64,000 bases of DNA from Tigriopus japonicus. Lineage: Eukaryota; Arthropoda; Copepoda; Harpacticoida; Harpacticidae. Both the position numbers and the translations under genes were made by a program. Below the pieces are notes generated by a model, which was not told the DNA's origin, did not search any database, and worked only from the letters and a program-made list of their open reading frames with translations. Of this stretch, positions 44,201 to 56,071 are shown piece after piece; the stretch's first letter is position 1; each line of letters starts with the position of its first letter. The stretch lies in assembly GCA_010645155.1 (NCBI GenBank), contig CM021317.1, positions 14,022,781 to 14,086,780 of the forward strand, written 5' to 3'.

Positions 44201-47200
44201 TGCATAAGAAATGGGCCTCTTGATTAGAAACTTCATCTATTTGACAACGATCCTTATTTGTGGCGTGTCCAATCAAGCCATGAGTATTGGTTGATGTTGG
44301 TGTACGTTTTTGGTGACGAACACAGCCTTAATTCTTATCACATCTACAATCAGGTTGAAAAAATGCGGCGACTCGCAAATTGATTACATAACAACTCCCT
44401 CATCTGTCTACCAAACAATACACTCATATGTGCTGTACATTTTGAAGCTCGAATTGGTTCGGAAACGCGACGTGAAATAAGTTTGAGTGTGCTATTATTT
44501 GAAAAACTTCGGTAGATCGCATTTTTATCGCAAAAAAGAGTTCACAAAGTCTTTGAGATTTGGAATGGTTTTTGGCAGTGCGATATGCATCTTGAGCTTG
44601 CATTTTTCGATTGGGAGACCTCGTAAATCAGGTGTGGCAGCATAAATCAAGCATCTCATTTGGGATGAAGACGAACAATGTTTCATTTATGAAGTCATGC
44701 ATAAAGCGCTGCATAATTCTACAGAGACATCACTTCAAGGTTGAGACAAGTGCCAAGAAATTACTATGACTAATGAGTTTTCTCCTCAATTAAGTTTTAA
44801 AGTCATTTTTGAGGAAAATCGTCATGAATGTCAACACAGATTTGTATCTCCAGATATTCCCTGGAATTTAAGTCGAAAATGAGCTCCAATCTTGATAACT
44901 CAAAATGAAAATTGCCCAAGAAAAAGTAAGAAACATACCATAGGATTTCATGAAACGTGACATCAAAAAATAGCTTTGTGAATTATTTCAATGAGGCTTT
45001 TGTTTCCAGCACTTGAAGCTCGTTTTTTTTTAAATTTCATTTTCGCAAAAACATTCTTTTTTTCATATTTATCATCACTTTTACATACGTTTTAATTTAT
45101 GCACACATTTTTTGTACCTTAGGTTCAGATCAGTTTTATTTTTTGTTCTGTTTTGTGTATTGTTTTTTCTTCAATTTTGTATTGTAACGTTTTTAACTGT
45201 TTGACATGTCATATATAGATACATATATATTTCTTATTGTTTTTCTATTTTACACTTTTGTACCATCTGACATGACTTTTAGTCGCAATAAACAATATGT
45301 TTTTTCTTCAAGGTTTTGCTTTTGCCTCGGATTATTACAACTAAGGGAAGATAAGTAGTAATACTTTCATGGGTCATGAAGCGCTTTACCTCGTTTGAAT
45401 GAGTGGCGTAAGAGGGAGAAGAAAAAATCAAAAGAAAGAAAATTAATTCCAATTTGAACTGGCGAAATGACTTCATGTAAATGAGGGCCAATCTTTATAA
45501 GTACCTGAAACGAATCATCGTTACTCATGCATAAACCCTGATGGTTAAAGAACGAGCTCGAGATGATGCACAAATCGTTTCTGACTTTTGTCGGTATTAT
45601 TCGGAGCGGGTCATTTTTTCACCAACGTCAAAATTCTCCACCTCAAAAATTACCGAACACGCTCGTTCGATACACGATAAAGGATTCTTGACCAATGGAC
45701 AAAGAAACGACCAAAGCCTTTTCAGACAATAATATACACACACTTGAAAGGCACTTCTAAGGAGACAGTCTCAAAAGTAAAACGCGACGACTGAGGAGCT
45801 TGATTGTTGTACCCGTTTGTACTATGGTTAGCTCAATTCACGCTATGACCTAGTTTCGGGTCTAACCTCAAGTGCGTATTGCATCTTGAACAATAAATGA
45901 CTGGGTGTCGTGTGGTTTGGTTGGTCTTGGAGCAAGGTCATGAGCCTCACGGCCTTAACCTTGGTTCCAGTTCCGTTCACTTCGTCATCATCATCATTAA
46001 TCACAGGCTTCGTCGTGGGTTAATTGGGTCAACCAGACAATTCATTTCTGTTGTAAGACGGTAAACATTTCCCAATTCCACCCTCTGCCATGGATCACTT
46101 TGGTGAACATGTACATTCGTGCCCCAACAGGCCTTCGGCATGAGGTCCAAAGGCCCTTCAGTCTGCCTGCCAATGACGGAATCACGCCATTCCAAAGAGT
46201 CACTTTTTCCGTCGTCTGGGCTTTTCCGTGTTCAAGATTTAGGTCAAAATTCCTGAGGTTATTGCCTTGTGGTCTGAATAATAATCTACAATGCAGCAAG
46301 TCTTTAATGGAATATTTGAGCATATTTCTGTGAATTAGTCATAAAAGAAAAGCTTTGATAAAAAATTGGCTTGTTGGTGTCAAAATTTCAACGGTTTTTG
46401 CAACAGGATAGTTACTCTGCATAGGATGTTACAGGTTTTGACGAAAAATGTGATCATTACAAGATGATGATGATCAATCAATGATTAATTAATTAATTGA
46501 TGACAGACTAAATATTTCAGGTTTCTTCTCGTATCTTGGGAATCTCCGTCGTATTATTCCTTTTATTATTATTATTATTATTATTATTTTAGAAAGGATA
46601 ATTCCTGATTGATATCCTAAATCTGGCAACCCTGATAAAATGAGAAGAAAATTCAATTAAACTGGTTTCAGTGTGACGAAACCTTGATGGTGTCTGTGGA
46701 AACTGTCCTTCAATTAAGAATTCAAGCAAATGTGTTTTCAATATAACCACTATTTAGTCTGTGTTTTTCTAGACGTTGAATAAACTGAATTGGATCATTT
46801 TCGAGATTAACACAGCAATTCCTTTAATTTTCATCTACGTTATTCATATACAAATATGGAAAAACTTGAATCCACGAACAAACCTTAATACTCCCGAAAA
46901 GTCAATCAATAATGAATGAAGGCTAATCAAACCTCAATAATAAACGTCAGCGCTTTTCTTTTCACAAAGCGACAAGCTACGTTCAAATTACGTTGCATGC
47001 ATGCACTTAAACTCAAAAACAACCCAAACCTATCATTATGAAGCCACCTTAAAAAAACCATTCCCACTCACCTCTGAGCCTTTGATTTGTGCACTGCTGA
47101 CGCGGCCACCGCAGTTCTGCGGGACACCAATTTGGCGCCCACAACAGGTGTCGACTTCCAATCCATTTTCCCTCGGGTCCCCGAATACTCAGAGTCGATA

Positions 47201-50200
47201 AGATTCGCAGCTCGAGGGCAAGTCCCATGGGAATTGTTCCCCTGTTGGGTGGCACAATCCGGTTCATGAGCCCGACGAACATCGCAGAAGGGATCGGGTC
47301 GAAGGGCATAGGGCAAGGCTGAGGATTCATATCTGGACACGGTCAAATGGACCGGAATGGACGAAGATTTCTTGAGACGGGGAGGACTGAAACATGAAGC
47401 CGAAGGTGATGGTGTACTCGTAAAACCATTGAGACATTAGGGGGTCTGGCAAGCTTGAACCTCCTTCGATCCTTTTTGGGATGCTACTTTGCTCATCACC
47501 TGCCTATGGGTTTTTTATGAAGTGGTTACTTGGGTGTTGAGAGTTTTATGTGCACTTGAGAACTTGGAATTCATGCCATGAGAAAATGAAAATAGCTTAT
47601 TACGCCATATTTGCTTACCCTGAACAAGGGTCTTGAGTCATAATTTAATGGGCAATATATTTTGTTCTCTGCACCACCCAAGATAAACGAGATTTGAGCA
47701 GTATTTATAGATTTGATATTGGTTGAGCTGAGGATATCTAAAACAAATGCAAACACAAAGCTTTACCATAGTCGAGAACAAATGTTGGATTGGATTGATG
47801 GAAATTGCACACTTGTTCGTTTCGACGCGACTACTCAGCATAGGCAATTTGAGGGGGACTCCTCAATTCCTGGATGGGTTTTTCTCTTCCATTAAGAAAC
47901 CAACAATTCACTCTATTCTTTTACGTTTCAACCAAGTAATCAGCAATTATTATCATGTTTCTTTTTGAGAAATGTCCAGTTTTGCTTTTTTGCAGTTGTT
48001 TATCATCAAATCCTGTCTATTGCCTTGGAATACTTAAGGCACTCCTTTTTTGAGATTATAAATCAATGAGCTTATTGAAGACAACATTTTTGGATGCATT
48101 TTCGTCGGGTCAAAACTAATCTACCACCTTGCCTCATTTGCTCACACTCTAATTTTCAAAAAATTCACAGTTTGAGTTCACAGTCTAGTTAAACTACAAA
48201 CTGAATTGTTTACAGATCTTGACCGAATGGTTTAAAAAAAACACGTCCATTTTGTTTAAAAAATGAACTTCAACCAAACTTTACTCCATTTTCGAAGATT
48301 TTTCTTTTTGGTAGTGATGAGCCAAAAGGGGTGCTTTGGAAAAGTATGCAAAAGGGGCGCACGAAATTTTAAGTAAGTAAGTAATGTATTTTGATACACC
48401 AAATTTTGGTGTTAGTTTTGGTTTTTGTTATACCTACCAAAACCAAAACCAGACGAGCACCATAAAAGATGGAGTATAACAACAAAATCGCAAATTTTTT
48501 GGTCCAAAAGCCTCTGAAATTTAAATTTTCCAATTTTTTTAAATTTGCGATTGCCAAACATAAAATACATGAGCAAAGAATTGACAAAAATTGGAGGAAG
48601 AATTAGTTGCTTCTTTAGGTTAAGATAAAGAACCCTACATTACTTTTGATTTTTTTCGATTCACCAATTATCTTGAATTTGTCTTGTTCCTCTCTCAAGT
48701 GTTCTTCTTTTCAGCTGTTATTTTCTGCATAAAAAAGTGCGGCAGGTTTTTGCATGCAGAAGAGTAGATCAAACTTTTTGCTCTTATTTGTTTTGTCTTA
48801 AATGATTTGCATTTTTTGTTGAAGTAGGATCAAACAGTTATAGCATCCTTCATGCCTGTTTGAGAATGTTTCTTGTGCTACTTGTCAAATGAGTATGTCA
48901 TTTATGACAAAACGCATTTTAAAAACAACTCATTGTATTTGGCATAACCTCTACGTCAAACCATACATCATTCTTTGTTTTACATTCTGTGGCTGAAATC
49001 TCGTCCATTTTTCAAGCAGTCCCTTTTTCGTCAGTCCCATAAACCCCCGAAACAAAACTTACTCTGGAAGCACGTTGTTTCTCATGGTGGGCGGAGCAGA
49101 CAAAGCAGGGCTCGACACACCCCTGGATCGCTCCAACTCATCCGCAAAATGGGCGTGTTTCTCGGCCTTGCCACGCCTCCTCGGACCAGGACTCAGTTGG
49201 ATGGAAGCCAAATCATCACTGAGTCCTTCCAAACTTTGAGTTCTTCGCCCAGAATCCACCAAAGACACAGAATCCTAGAATGGTCCTTCATTAGGATGAG
49301 TCTTGAATGGTACAAAGAGAGAGAAAGTTCCACTTACCATTCGTTGTTTCATTGGAACGGATGTGTCGTGGGTGGAAGTGGAAGCAATGCTCAACGAGTG
49401 AGTGTCGTCTAAACCAGAAAGACCACTATCTGATTCGTTGGAGGACACATTGGAGGCATTCGAACCAGTCGACAACTTGGCCTCATCTGTAAATGAAAGG
49501 AATACACTCAGCACTTCTTCATTGAACAGCCTTGTCTTTAAAACTGAGCGTGTGTTCAATTCCAAAGCCTCATCAGTTCGTACTCTGGTGCAATTTTTTC
49601 CCACAAAAGCAGGATTTTCATTGCCTTCACTCTCAAAGAGGTGGAGAGAGACACGGCATTCTCTCTCACACACTCACACAACAATATATAGTAGCCCTAA
49701 ATGTGTGTTTTCTGTTTTCTAAGCTCTCATTATGTGACGGGGAATCCCGATTTAGAAAAAATGAAGCATGATGCATGGGTATGTGGATACAGTTGATCTA
49801 GAGTTTCAAAGCTCGATAATTATTCCATGATCAATCGAGTCTGTTATCATTTGGATCAGGAGAGGAAATGCATCAGAATGAGGGGAAGAGGTATCGTTAA
49901 TTTCTAGCTCATCTGTATGCACTGAAAATAGCCTTGAACCCAAATGGCAGGGTGTTCAGAGTATTTATTAGGATATTATTAAAGTTCAGATACTATATAC
50001 TTTAGTACTCTATAGATAGAAGGCCCTCAAAATGGCTAAAACTTGAAGGAAAAAAAAACACAAAAGTTAAAGAGGTTGTGTTAAACATAAACAAGGATTT
50101 GCGATAGACACTTTGAGTCATGTTCAAAGATTCCATATAAGGTAAACATAGGGTTAAGAAAAGATCATTGATTGAAAACAGTTGAACACTTTTGTAACAG

Positions 50201-52857
50201 TCAAGGCACTCTTTCAACATGAGTTTTGGTGACACCAAGATAATAAAACTGAGAACATCAAAATATTCGGAAAATTTTGAGTTCTAATCTCTCAATATCG
50301 AGTTTTTTTCTATGACATTACTCAAAGATTCAATATTCCCAAACACGTTCCCTTGTCTTAATTGCAGGAGAATAGTGGAAGATTGATCTTTTTGAGGTTC
50401 GCAAACCGATTTAGAATGTATATTTGAGCTCGTGCCGTCTAACGGGGTCAGTGTATTCGTGGTAATGAGAGCTCAGAACCAATCTATCTCGGAATTCAAA
50501 TCTCGGGGTTTTCAAACCAAAATCCAGTGTTTTTCAAGATAATGAATCCATCTCGTGAATGTCGCTATCCTTCACAATATGTACATAGGTACACATACAC
50601 ACACAGATGTACCGGTGCACGGAATGAATGCCATCATTACATTGAAGTCGATCGTGCCTGATTAGGATTCATGTAATTTTACAGATCCCATCATTTGACA
50701 TTTTCCACCGTCCCTTGGAATTAGACTGGGATTATGGGACAATTGACGAGATATGATCTTGAACATTATTCTCCCCCTCTTCATCTCTAACTGTCCGTTA
50801 GTGGTCTGTATTGCACATTTGCAAATTATTATGCATACCAGGACAATCACCATCAACGTAGACCATATCAAGACAGAGAGGTGCTCTCGATTTTTTTTGG
50901 CAATTCTCGAGTACGTTCATTCCTTAGTAATCCTCTCGGTTGAAACTGAGCAATGGCAGCAAAATTCACGGTGAATCATATGATCCTAATCGAGTTTACC
51001 ATAGTGTCGTTCCTTGTGGATTTTGGATTCGCTTGCCAAGAAGACACGATAAATTTTCAAGAAAAATTAGCCAAGCGCGTCAGCCATTTAACTGACGAAT
51101 GGCTCTTCATCATGATGATCTTCATCTTTATCATCATCATCCGGGTTGAAGTTTGGTAATGCAATGGATGCATCTCCAAATTTGTCGTCCTTAGTAATTG
51201 ATCTAGATGTGAACGATGAAAGTTCAGTTCGGCTTAAAAGTCAATGCAAAGACGAGAAACTTGTCGAAACGATTTCCTGGTTTGATCGAAATCAAGGATG
51301 GTTATTAGACGTGCGTTAAAAGTCAAAAACCTCTGTTTACTTCTTCTCAAATTAGCACAGAGGAACGTCGTAATTGGGAGTTTTGAAATGAATTGATTTC
51401 ACGCTCTGATATCTTTAGTTTCCTTCTCCCTCGAAAATCGAGCGGCTTCAAAGCATAATTGGGGCCCAATAAGTGATTTGTAAGCTCTCAATCCCATTCG
51501 TCTTGAGATATCCATTACCCAATTTTGTTTAACACACACTCACATACACAAAAGAAACGTGATGGAATTCTAGTTTAAGGGAGGTCTTAAGCTCACAAAT
51601 CTGAAATCAGGTCTGGCCCACATGACGATACGGTAACTTTGCGGAGCGTGAGATCGAAGAATTGTTTCCGTCTTCATTGTTTTTTGAAGAAGAAAAAATG
51701 AATTCAGGTAAGTTGATTTTTTTACATTAAAAAACGCAAAAACTAACGCAAAAGTTACATGCAGAAAGTAAGCTCTAGACTAATCGGTTCTAGTACTTAA
51801 GCGGCAGACAGAGACGGCAGTAGTTTAATCCATCCCCGCCAGATGTCATGGGGCCTCATTTTGTTTGGTTAGATTTGGCAAAAGCAAGTGAGCAAGTGTT
51901 AAAGTAATTAACAGAGAGGGTCTCTATGAGTTTCATTATGAAGCAATGCATTGCAGAATAACTCGATCGAGCTTTTACTACTACTTCAAAATCTAAATTT
52001 TCCTCTTCAAGATTGAAAAATAACAAGCAGATGACAAGAAAGTATCTGAAGCTTTTTGTTTCAGAAATTTCAGTTTTTTTGCGAAATTTTTAAACTTTAT
52101 TTGCGCTTTTTTGGTTTTTATTTACGCTTGTGGCCTTTTTCTGCACTTTATTATACGATTTTGGGCTGATTTTTGTGCAACTTTTGGTAACCAAAAGCTT
52201 CTTTTGATTTGCACTATTTGCCTGTCCCTACTCATAAGTTTTTCTCTGCTTGGACAAAAATGGCTTGACCATGGCAAAATCAAAGGTTGTATTTTCATAA
52301 TGAAAGTGGAAACTTGATTAAAACTCAATACAAAGCAGGACAGAAAGCAATGGAAATGCACGAAACGATAATATTGAATCCGATCACATCTTAAGTTTTT
52401 ACGTAAGACTTTACGGAAGACTTGCCAATCTTGAAATATCATCTAGTTTTTGTTTGGTTTCGTTTTCTGTGAGTTTTACCCAAAACGAAATTTCTGCCAA
52501 AAAAGCTTTCGATCCATCACGTAAAACCTAAAAGTGGGTGAATCTAGGCATTGTTCACATTCCGACAACGTGACAACCAAATGCTTCACCCACCCTCATC
52601 TTAATCAAACCTTCCATCGATGACAGAACCAATCTCAGTCACAAAATATTAGCAAATCACTCACTTCCACATCAAAAGAAACTATGTCAGACAGTATGAA
52701 ATACCGTTGCCATCTTCGTCTTCCCCCAACTGAAGCCACCCAATAACAAAATGACATCACTGTTCCGGATATGATCCAAGCATGACACCTCTGAACAAAC
52801 ATCCCACCATTATTTACTTTCCCCTTTACTCTTACCTCGTTTTCCAGGATTATCCAT
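32282..52857 (-). CDS. Unrecognised Ser-rich protein of 364 residues, seven exons
   Basis: Exons 52857-52836, 49486-49338, 49274-49063, 47386-47072, 41460-41169, 34758-34692 and 32319-32282 (TAA) all have GT-AG borders and join in one frame to 364 residues. I do not recognise the family. The start MDNPGKR is followed by a Ser/Asp-rich stretch (NESDSGLSGLDD). Next come KHAHFADEL near residue 100, faintly like a PP1-docking RVxF site, and a basic Ser-rich part (RRSSISSSS). The most ordered part is near the C-terminus: MEIWEIQRELKRGEMVQ, then GVLKIGRPRQDEEPCICAPV. The end reads GHMHWRSM. No signal peptide or membrane segment is visible, so it is probably cytosolic or nuclear and largely disordered. 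The first (22 nt) and last (38 nt) exons are short and the least certain. Two introns exceed 5.6 kb. Confidence 0.68.
32320..34691. other. Intron of the orphan gene, with T-rich repeat DNA
   Basis: From about 32818 to 33550 the plus strand is strongly T-rich, with GCATTTTT-type words many times over and two copies of TTTCATGAAAATGCATTTT (near 32831 and 33146). A hAT-like end (CTAGGGCTG) sits at 32818 and GTGCAACCCCAATTA at about 33536-33550, so this may be an old T-rich DNA transposon. No exon was found here. Confidence 0.45.
36720..36850 (+). mobile_element. Possible LINE 3' end, copy 1
   Basis: The segment ends CATGACCAAGAGTCGCAATATACATTGTT. A related end, CATGACTTTTAGTCGCAATAAACAATATG, occurs at 45.3 kb behind a similarly T-rich leader. 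A shared 3' end without inverted repeats is what 5'-truncated non-LTR retrotransposons leave. No reverse transcriptase sequence is present. Confidence 0.35.
38067..38194. mobile_element. Hairpin MITE (family A), uninterrupted copy
   Basis: The left arm 38067-38110 and right arm 38152-38194 are near-perfect reverse complements (left begins AAGGTTTTCAACCCAAGC, right arm's complement AAGGATTTCAACCCCAGC). Both run inward to ATAGATGGCGC. A 41-base loop separates them. The 128-bp element could fold as a single hairpin. A second copy at 61.0-61.6 kb is split by another transposon. Confidence 0.85.
40745..41040 (-). repeat. Dispersed repeat family C, copy 3
   Basis: Reverse-complemented it reads CGAAGTTTACAAAAATTGCCA, then CTAGATGGAGACAAAGC and GGGGCAAAGTCTC. 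It ends CTACCCCAAGAGGGCGCTGA. It matches the PSMC1 intron copies over about 290 bases with frequent substitutions. Confidence 0.6.
45110..45305 (+). mobile_element. Possible LINE 3' end, copy 2
   Basis: A T-rich stretch ends TGACATGACTTTTAGTCGCAATAAACAATATG, resembling the end at 36.85 kb. The embedded AATAAA could be the element's own processing signal. Confidence 0.35.
46564..46590. repeat. (TTA)n microsatellite
   Basis: About nine ATT/TTA triplets in a row within the intron of the orphan gene. Confidence 0.9.
48312..48590. mobile_element. hAT-like repeat family E, partial copy
   Basis: It starts TAGTGATGAGCC, like the TAGTGATGGACC end of the complete family E element at 62.6 kb. Inside it shares CCAAAAGCCTCTGAAA followed by TTTAAATTT/GCGATTGCCAAAC with copies at 35.1 and 62.7 kb. 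The right end is not recognisable. It lies in the intron between 49062 and 47387. Confidence 0.45.
49675..52835. other. First intron region of the orphan gene; no exon seen
   Basis: The intron runs 52835-49487. It contains CA-type simple repeats near 49665-49682 and 50595-50605, and a diverged hAT-B copy at about 51970-52230. Short open frames here have no splice or homology support. Confidence 0.5.
51970..52230. mobile_element. hAT element (family B), incomplete copy
   Basis: The body matches the right half of the element at 61105-61538 (shared: GACAAGCAGATGACAAGAAA, then ACGATTTTGGGCTGA, then AACTTTTGGTAACCAAAAGC). It ends TTTGCCTGTCCCTA at 52230, the reverse complement of a TAGGGACAGGCAAA terminal repeat. 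The left end is missing or too diverged to find. Confidence 0.65.
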
Positions 52858-53881
52858 GATTTCTGTGTGTTCCACTGTTCCACCAAATCAGTCGTTTTTG
52901 ACTTCCAGCCACGACTTTCTTCTTCTTCTTCCAGCCCTTTTCAGATGGTTCACTATCCTTGGTGGCTGTTGAACCAGGCACACTCACTCTCACACCCACG
53001 GGAAAAAGGCCTTCTTCTCGTTCGAATGACGTCTTTCTGTTCTGTTCAGAGCGGATGTGTCCACAAGACTGAAAAGGAGAAGTGAGGAAACAGGCCTCTT
53101 TCCGAGAGGCCCTATGCCAGAGGCCGGCCCGCGATGCGCCGGCCGGCAAACGACGTTGGGGCCTCTTTTCAGTTTTAGCCGGGCCTACGTGCTCTCACGA
53201 AGGAAATGTGTTTCGAGTGTATGTATGAATGTGTGTGTATTGTTAGCGTTTGGCAACATGGCTTAGGCACGTTCTGTCAATATGGTTGCGCAATGCCAAT
53301 TATGAGTCGAGAGGAATGGAACTCTTAGTGAAGAGGGAAAATCTGTCATGCTTAAGCCTCCTGTTGGTGTTGTTTGATAATTGAGACATGACTTGGGTTG
53401 TTTTGGTTAATGTTGGGCAAGTAGTTATTGAAGGTGAGAGAATTTTTTTTAACTTGGAATTCATAGGCTAGTGGTGTCTAGAAATATGAGTGTCAAAGGA
53501 AAAAGGATTTGTACTCTAGCAACTTGAAATAATTAGGAATAGTTGGAAGAAATTTTCCAAAATAAGCAAAATTTCCGCTCGTCTTTTTATTTCAGTTATT
53601 TTTCACTGTATTGGTTATGGACTTCACATTTGAAAGATCCTATTTAGAAATGAAGAGTGTCTCTTATGAACAGTCGGGGATTCTATAAGTGTTCTTTTAG
53701 TGCAACCAATTAAATAGAAAAAATGTGCTACCTTTGAGTTTTATTACACAAAATTTCTGTTCTTACGTGTCCAAACACTGAAAAGTTCGAAAATAGGTCA
53801 AACTTTTGTGTCATGGTACAGTTTTGGGAGCTGTATTATTAGAGTGAACTCCCAGTCAGGTGTTCGCTAAAGGACCGTATA
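52858..53881. other. Upstream region of the orphan gene
   Basis: The 5' leader and promoter of the minus-strand gene should lie here. A short GC-rich palindromic patch (GCCGGCCCGCGATGCGCCGG, near 53123-53142) stands out from the AT-rich surroundings and may be part of the promoter. No TATA box is evident and no further coding exon was found. Confidence 0.4.
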
Positions 53882-54268
53882 CCGGGTGTTTCATCAGAAA
53901 CGGAAAATACCATATCCGTAACTCTGAAATGTGAGATCGCACAAAAAATGAAAAAAAAAGCCAAAAAATGATGCGGTACACAACAATGCTTGAGATTCAT
54001 GTCTTGTTATCATTCCCTTTTTGTCACCATATTTTCGATTTTCGACAAGACAGGGGAAAAAGGTCAGAGTTGCAAACGCTCTGTTTATAAAAATGAACGT
54101 CACGGAAGAATTCGTTAATATTGAATATATCTTTCTTAATATTGAACTCGGTGGAAATTACTTTTAATCTCTTTAAACAACTTCTGACAATGATACTTAT
54201 ATTTCTAATATGTAACTTATGTTTACTTATAATTATACTAGCTGTACCGTTTCTTTTGAAACACCCGG
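53882..54268. mobile_element. Mariner-type MITE, 387 bp
   Basis: The terminal inverted repeats are CCGGGTGTTTCATCAGAAAC at left and CCGGGTGTTTCAAAAGAAAC at right (reverse-complemented), 20 of 22 bases alike with the following GG. Each end is flanked by TA (53880-53881 and 54269-54270), the Tc1/mariner target duplication. The inside is AT-rich without transposase, so it is non-autonomous. A 150-codon antisense frame across it is chance. Confidence 0.88.
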
Positions 54269-54689
54269 TATGCTTTGAATTTGAAAATTCAATGAACAAG
54301 TGTATATCAGGATGAATTAAAAAAACACACATGGGACTTTTCATTGTTATAAAATGTGAGAATAATTTAAAAAAATGCGTTTTCGAATTCTGATTGAGCT
54401 TATGATAACTTAGTATTTTCTTAGTTACCAAGGGTTGAGTCACTCCTGGAAATTGAGAATTTGTCCGAAAATGAACCAATGAAATCAGAATGACAAGGAT
54501 AGTGATAAAATTGCGATTTCAAATAAGAAAAACAAAAAAGGCATGCTCTTACCTGCGAACTGAGCAGAAAGTGTTCGAAACAGAAGGATTACAAACAGAG
54601 TCGCCTATTTTTAGCGAATCAAGTTGTACCGCAAAACTGGATTCATTTGCTAATTGTAATATTTTTTTCACTCATCCTTATCATCATTT

Positions 54690-54872
54690 AAAGGAAGCCA
54701 GAGTGGCCACGCGTACTAGCGCGTTCTTAAAAGTGCCGAGTGTAAGTGCTTCCCCAGACGGCGTAGGTTCGAGTCCTGTTGGGGATCGAATCGAAGCTGT
54801 CGGGAGAAATCCTTCAATTTACATGGAATCGCATTCCTTGTAGCGGTAGTAAAAAATCCGCAAAAAAAAAAA
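54690..54872 (+). mobile_element. tRNA-derived SINE (class II tRNA-like head)
   Basis: AGCCAGAGTGGCCACGCGTA resembles the 5' half of a Leu/Ser-type tRNA. GGTTCGAGTCCTG near 54767-54779 is a box B/T-loop block. The part between is long enough for a class II variable arm. The unit continues past the tRNA-like end and finishes in a run of A (GCAAAAAAAAAAAA) near 54858-54871. The tail and the lack of clean acceptor pairing argue for a SINE and not a tRNA gene. Confidence 0.7.
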
Positions 54873-56071
54873 ATTCCCTTTCACCGTCTCTAGGACATTC
54901 TTTTATGGGGGATGCATTCTATTTATGAGCCAATGTCACAGATGTTTGACAGAAAAAGAAACGAGACAAAAAACTTGATCAAAAAGTACGAGACTTAAGG
55001 AGCCTTTTTGGATTGAATGCTCTGACATTTCGAAACTTATCTGACCCATGACGACAACAATTGGTAGACGAGGATAACACGTTTCACGTCTCTATCAAAA
55101 ATATTAGATAAAAGTTCAAGATTACTGATCGGTAGGGCTGGGCATGATAGTTTTAAGATTCAAAATATCTATCCCTCTCGATTTTTCAAGCTGGAAATAA
55201 TTTTTTGGGAAAATTTGAGTGAAATAAATGATTGGCCAATCCACAACAGGGCTTAACCCAAAAGAATCAAATTTGCGTTTGCAAGGGCATTTGTACTAAA
55301 GCTAAGCATTATAAACCATAACTAATGTCATATACGCCAAAAAACCTGCACCATCTACTGAGGCAAATTGAAATTCAATTGGTTAATCAGTTTGGTGTCT
55401 AGCGTTGCGACAAAACCGACCTTTATATCAAACATAACAAAAACAAACCGGATAAATTGGTCCACACAGACGAAATTACCAAAAAATGGCGTTGTCAAAA
55501 AATAATTTTTGAATATCCGGCTTACCTTTCAAATATTTTGGCCTTTTGGGAATAAGATATATTTAATATTTTGCAACTTTTTAGCACACATTTTTCCGGG
55601 CCCAACTGATCAAGCTTCTTCCATACACTTAAGAAACTTTTTTTCGATTAATGCTGCTGCAAGCTACACTTAAGGTGCCGATTTTTAGGAGGTGAACACG
55701 ATAAAGAAGTTAACTTTTTTGTACAAAATAGTTGAAAAATGTCTACGGAAATCCAACGATTTCTCACACAACCTTGTCTTATCTACAGCTAGTTGCCGTT
55801 CAAAACACAACAGTATGTCATATCTGGAGATGTCTGTGGTTTTCCAATTAAAGGTCCACCCGCACGAGCTGTTGACTAAACAAACTGCCGTTTCACTTGC
55901 CGTTACCATAAGTATTTTGGAATGTGTGAAAACCCCTAACTTCAATTAAAGCGTTCTTTTGTTGGCATTTTTCTCATTCCCAAAGATTCACTTCAATCGC
56001 ATTTATTCAGATATCATCACCTCCTCGTTGTTCAATCTCATACAAAAGGCACAAATGGTGCATGCAGTATC
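54873..56071. other. Intergenic DNA downstream of the NRF-6-like gene
   Basis: No gene seen. A sequence like an hAT end (TAGGGCTGGGCA) starts near 55133 without a partner end. The right-hand part is the 3' untranslated region of the minus-strand acyltransferase gene. Confidence 0.5.
56002..56007 (-). terminator. Poly(A) signal of the NRF-6-like gene
   Basis: AATAAA on the minus strand lies 65 bases after the stop codon at 56072, a normal spacing for a short 3' UTR. Confidence 0.7.

Larger units (their letters stand above)
41461..47071. other. 5.6-kb intron of the orphan gene
   Basis: No supported exon. A G homopolymer lies near 42539-42550. A hAT-like right end (CGCTTTTGATCCATCACA) lies at about 43480-43497. 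A possible LINE 3' end lies at 45110-45305 and a (TTA)n microsatellite at 46564-46590. Confidence 0.5.

Noticed and set aside
54024..54479. 151-codon minus-strand frame
   Set aside because: It spans the right end of the 53882-54268 MITE and flanking AT-rich DNA; no transposase or other domain.
54490..54843. 117-codon plus-strand frame
   Set aside because: Its 3' half is the tRNA-derived SINE read through.
55133..55160. TAGGGCTGGGCATGATAG as an hAT left end
   Set aside because: No matching inverted end or 8-bp duplication could be found nearby.
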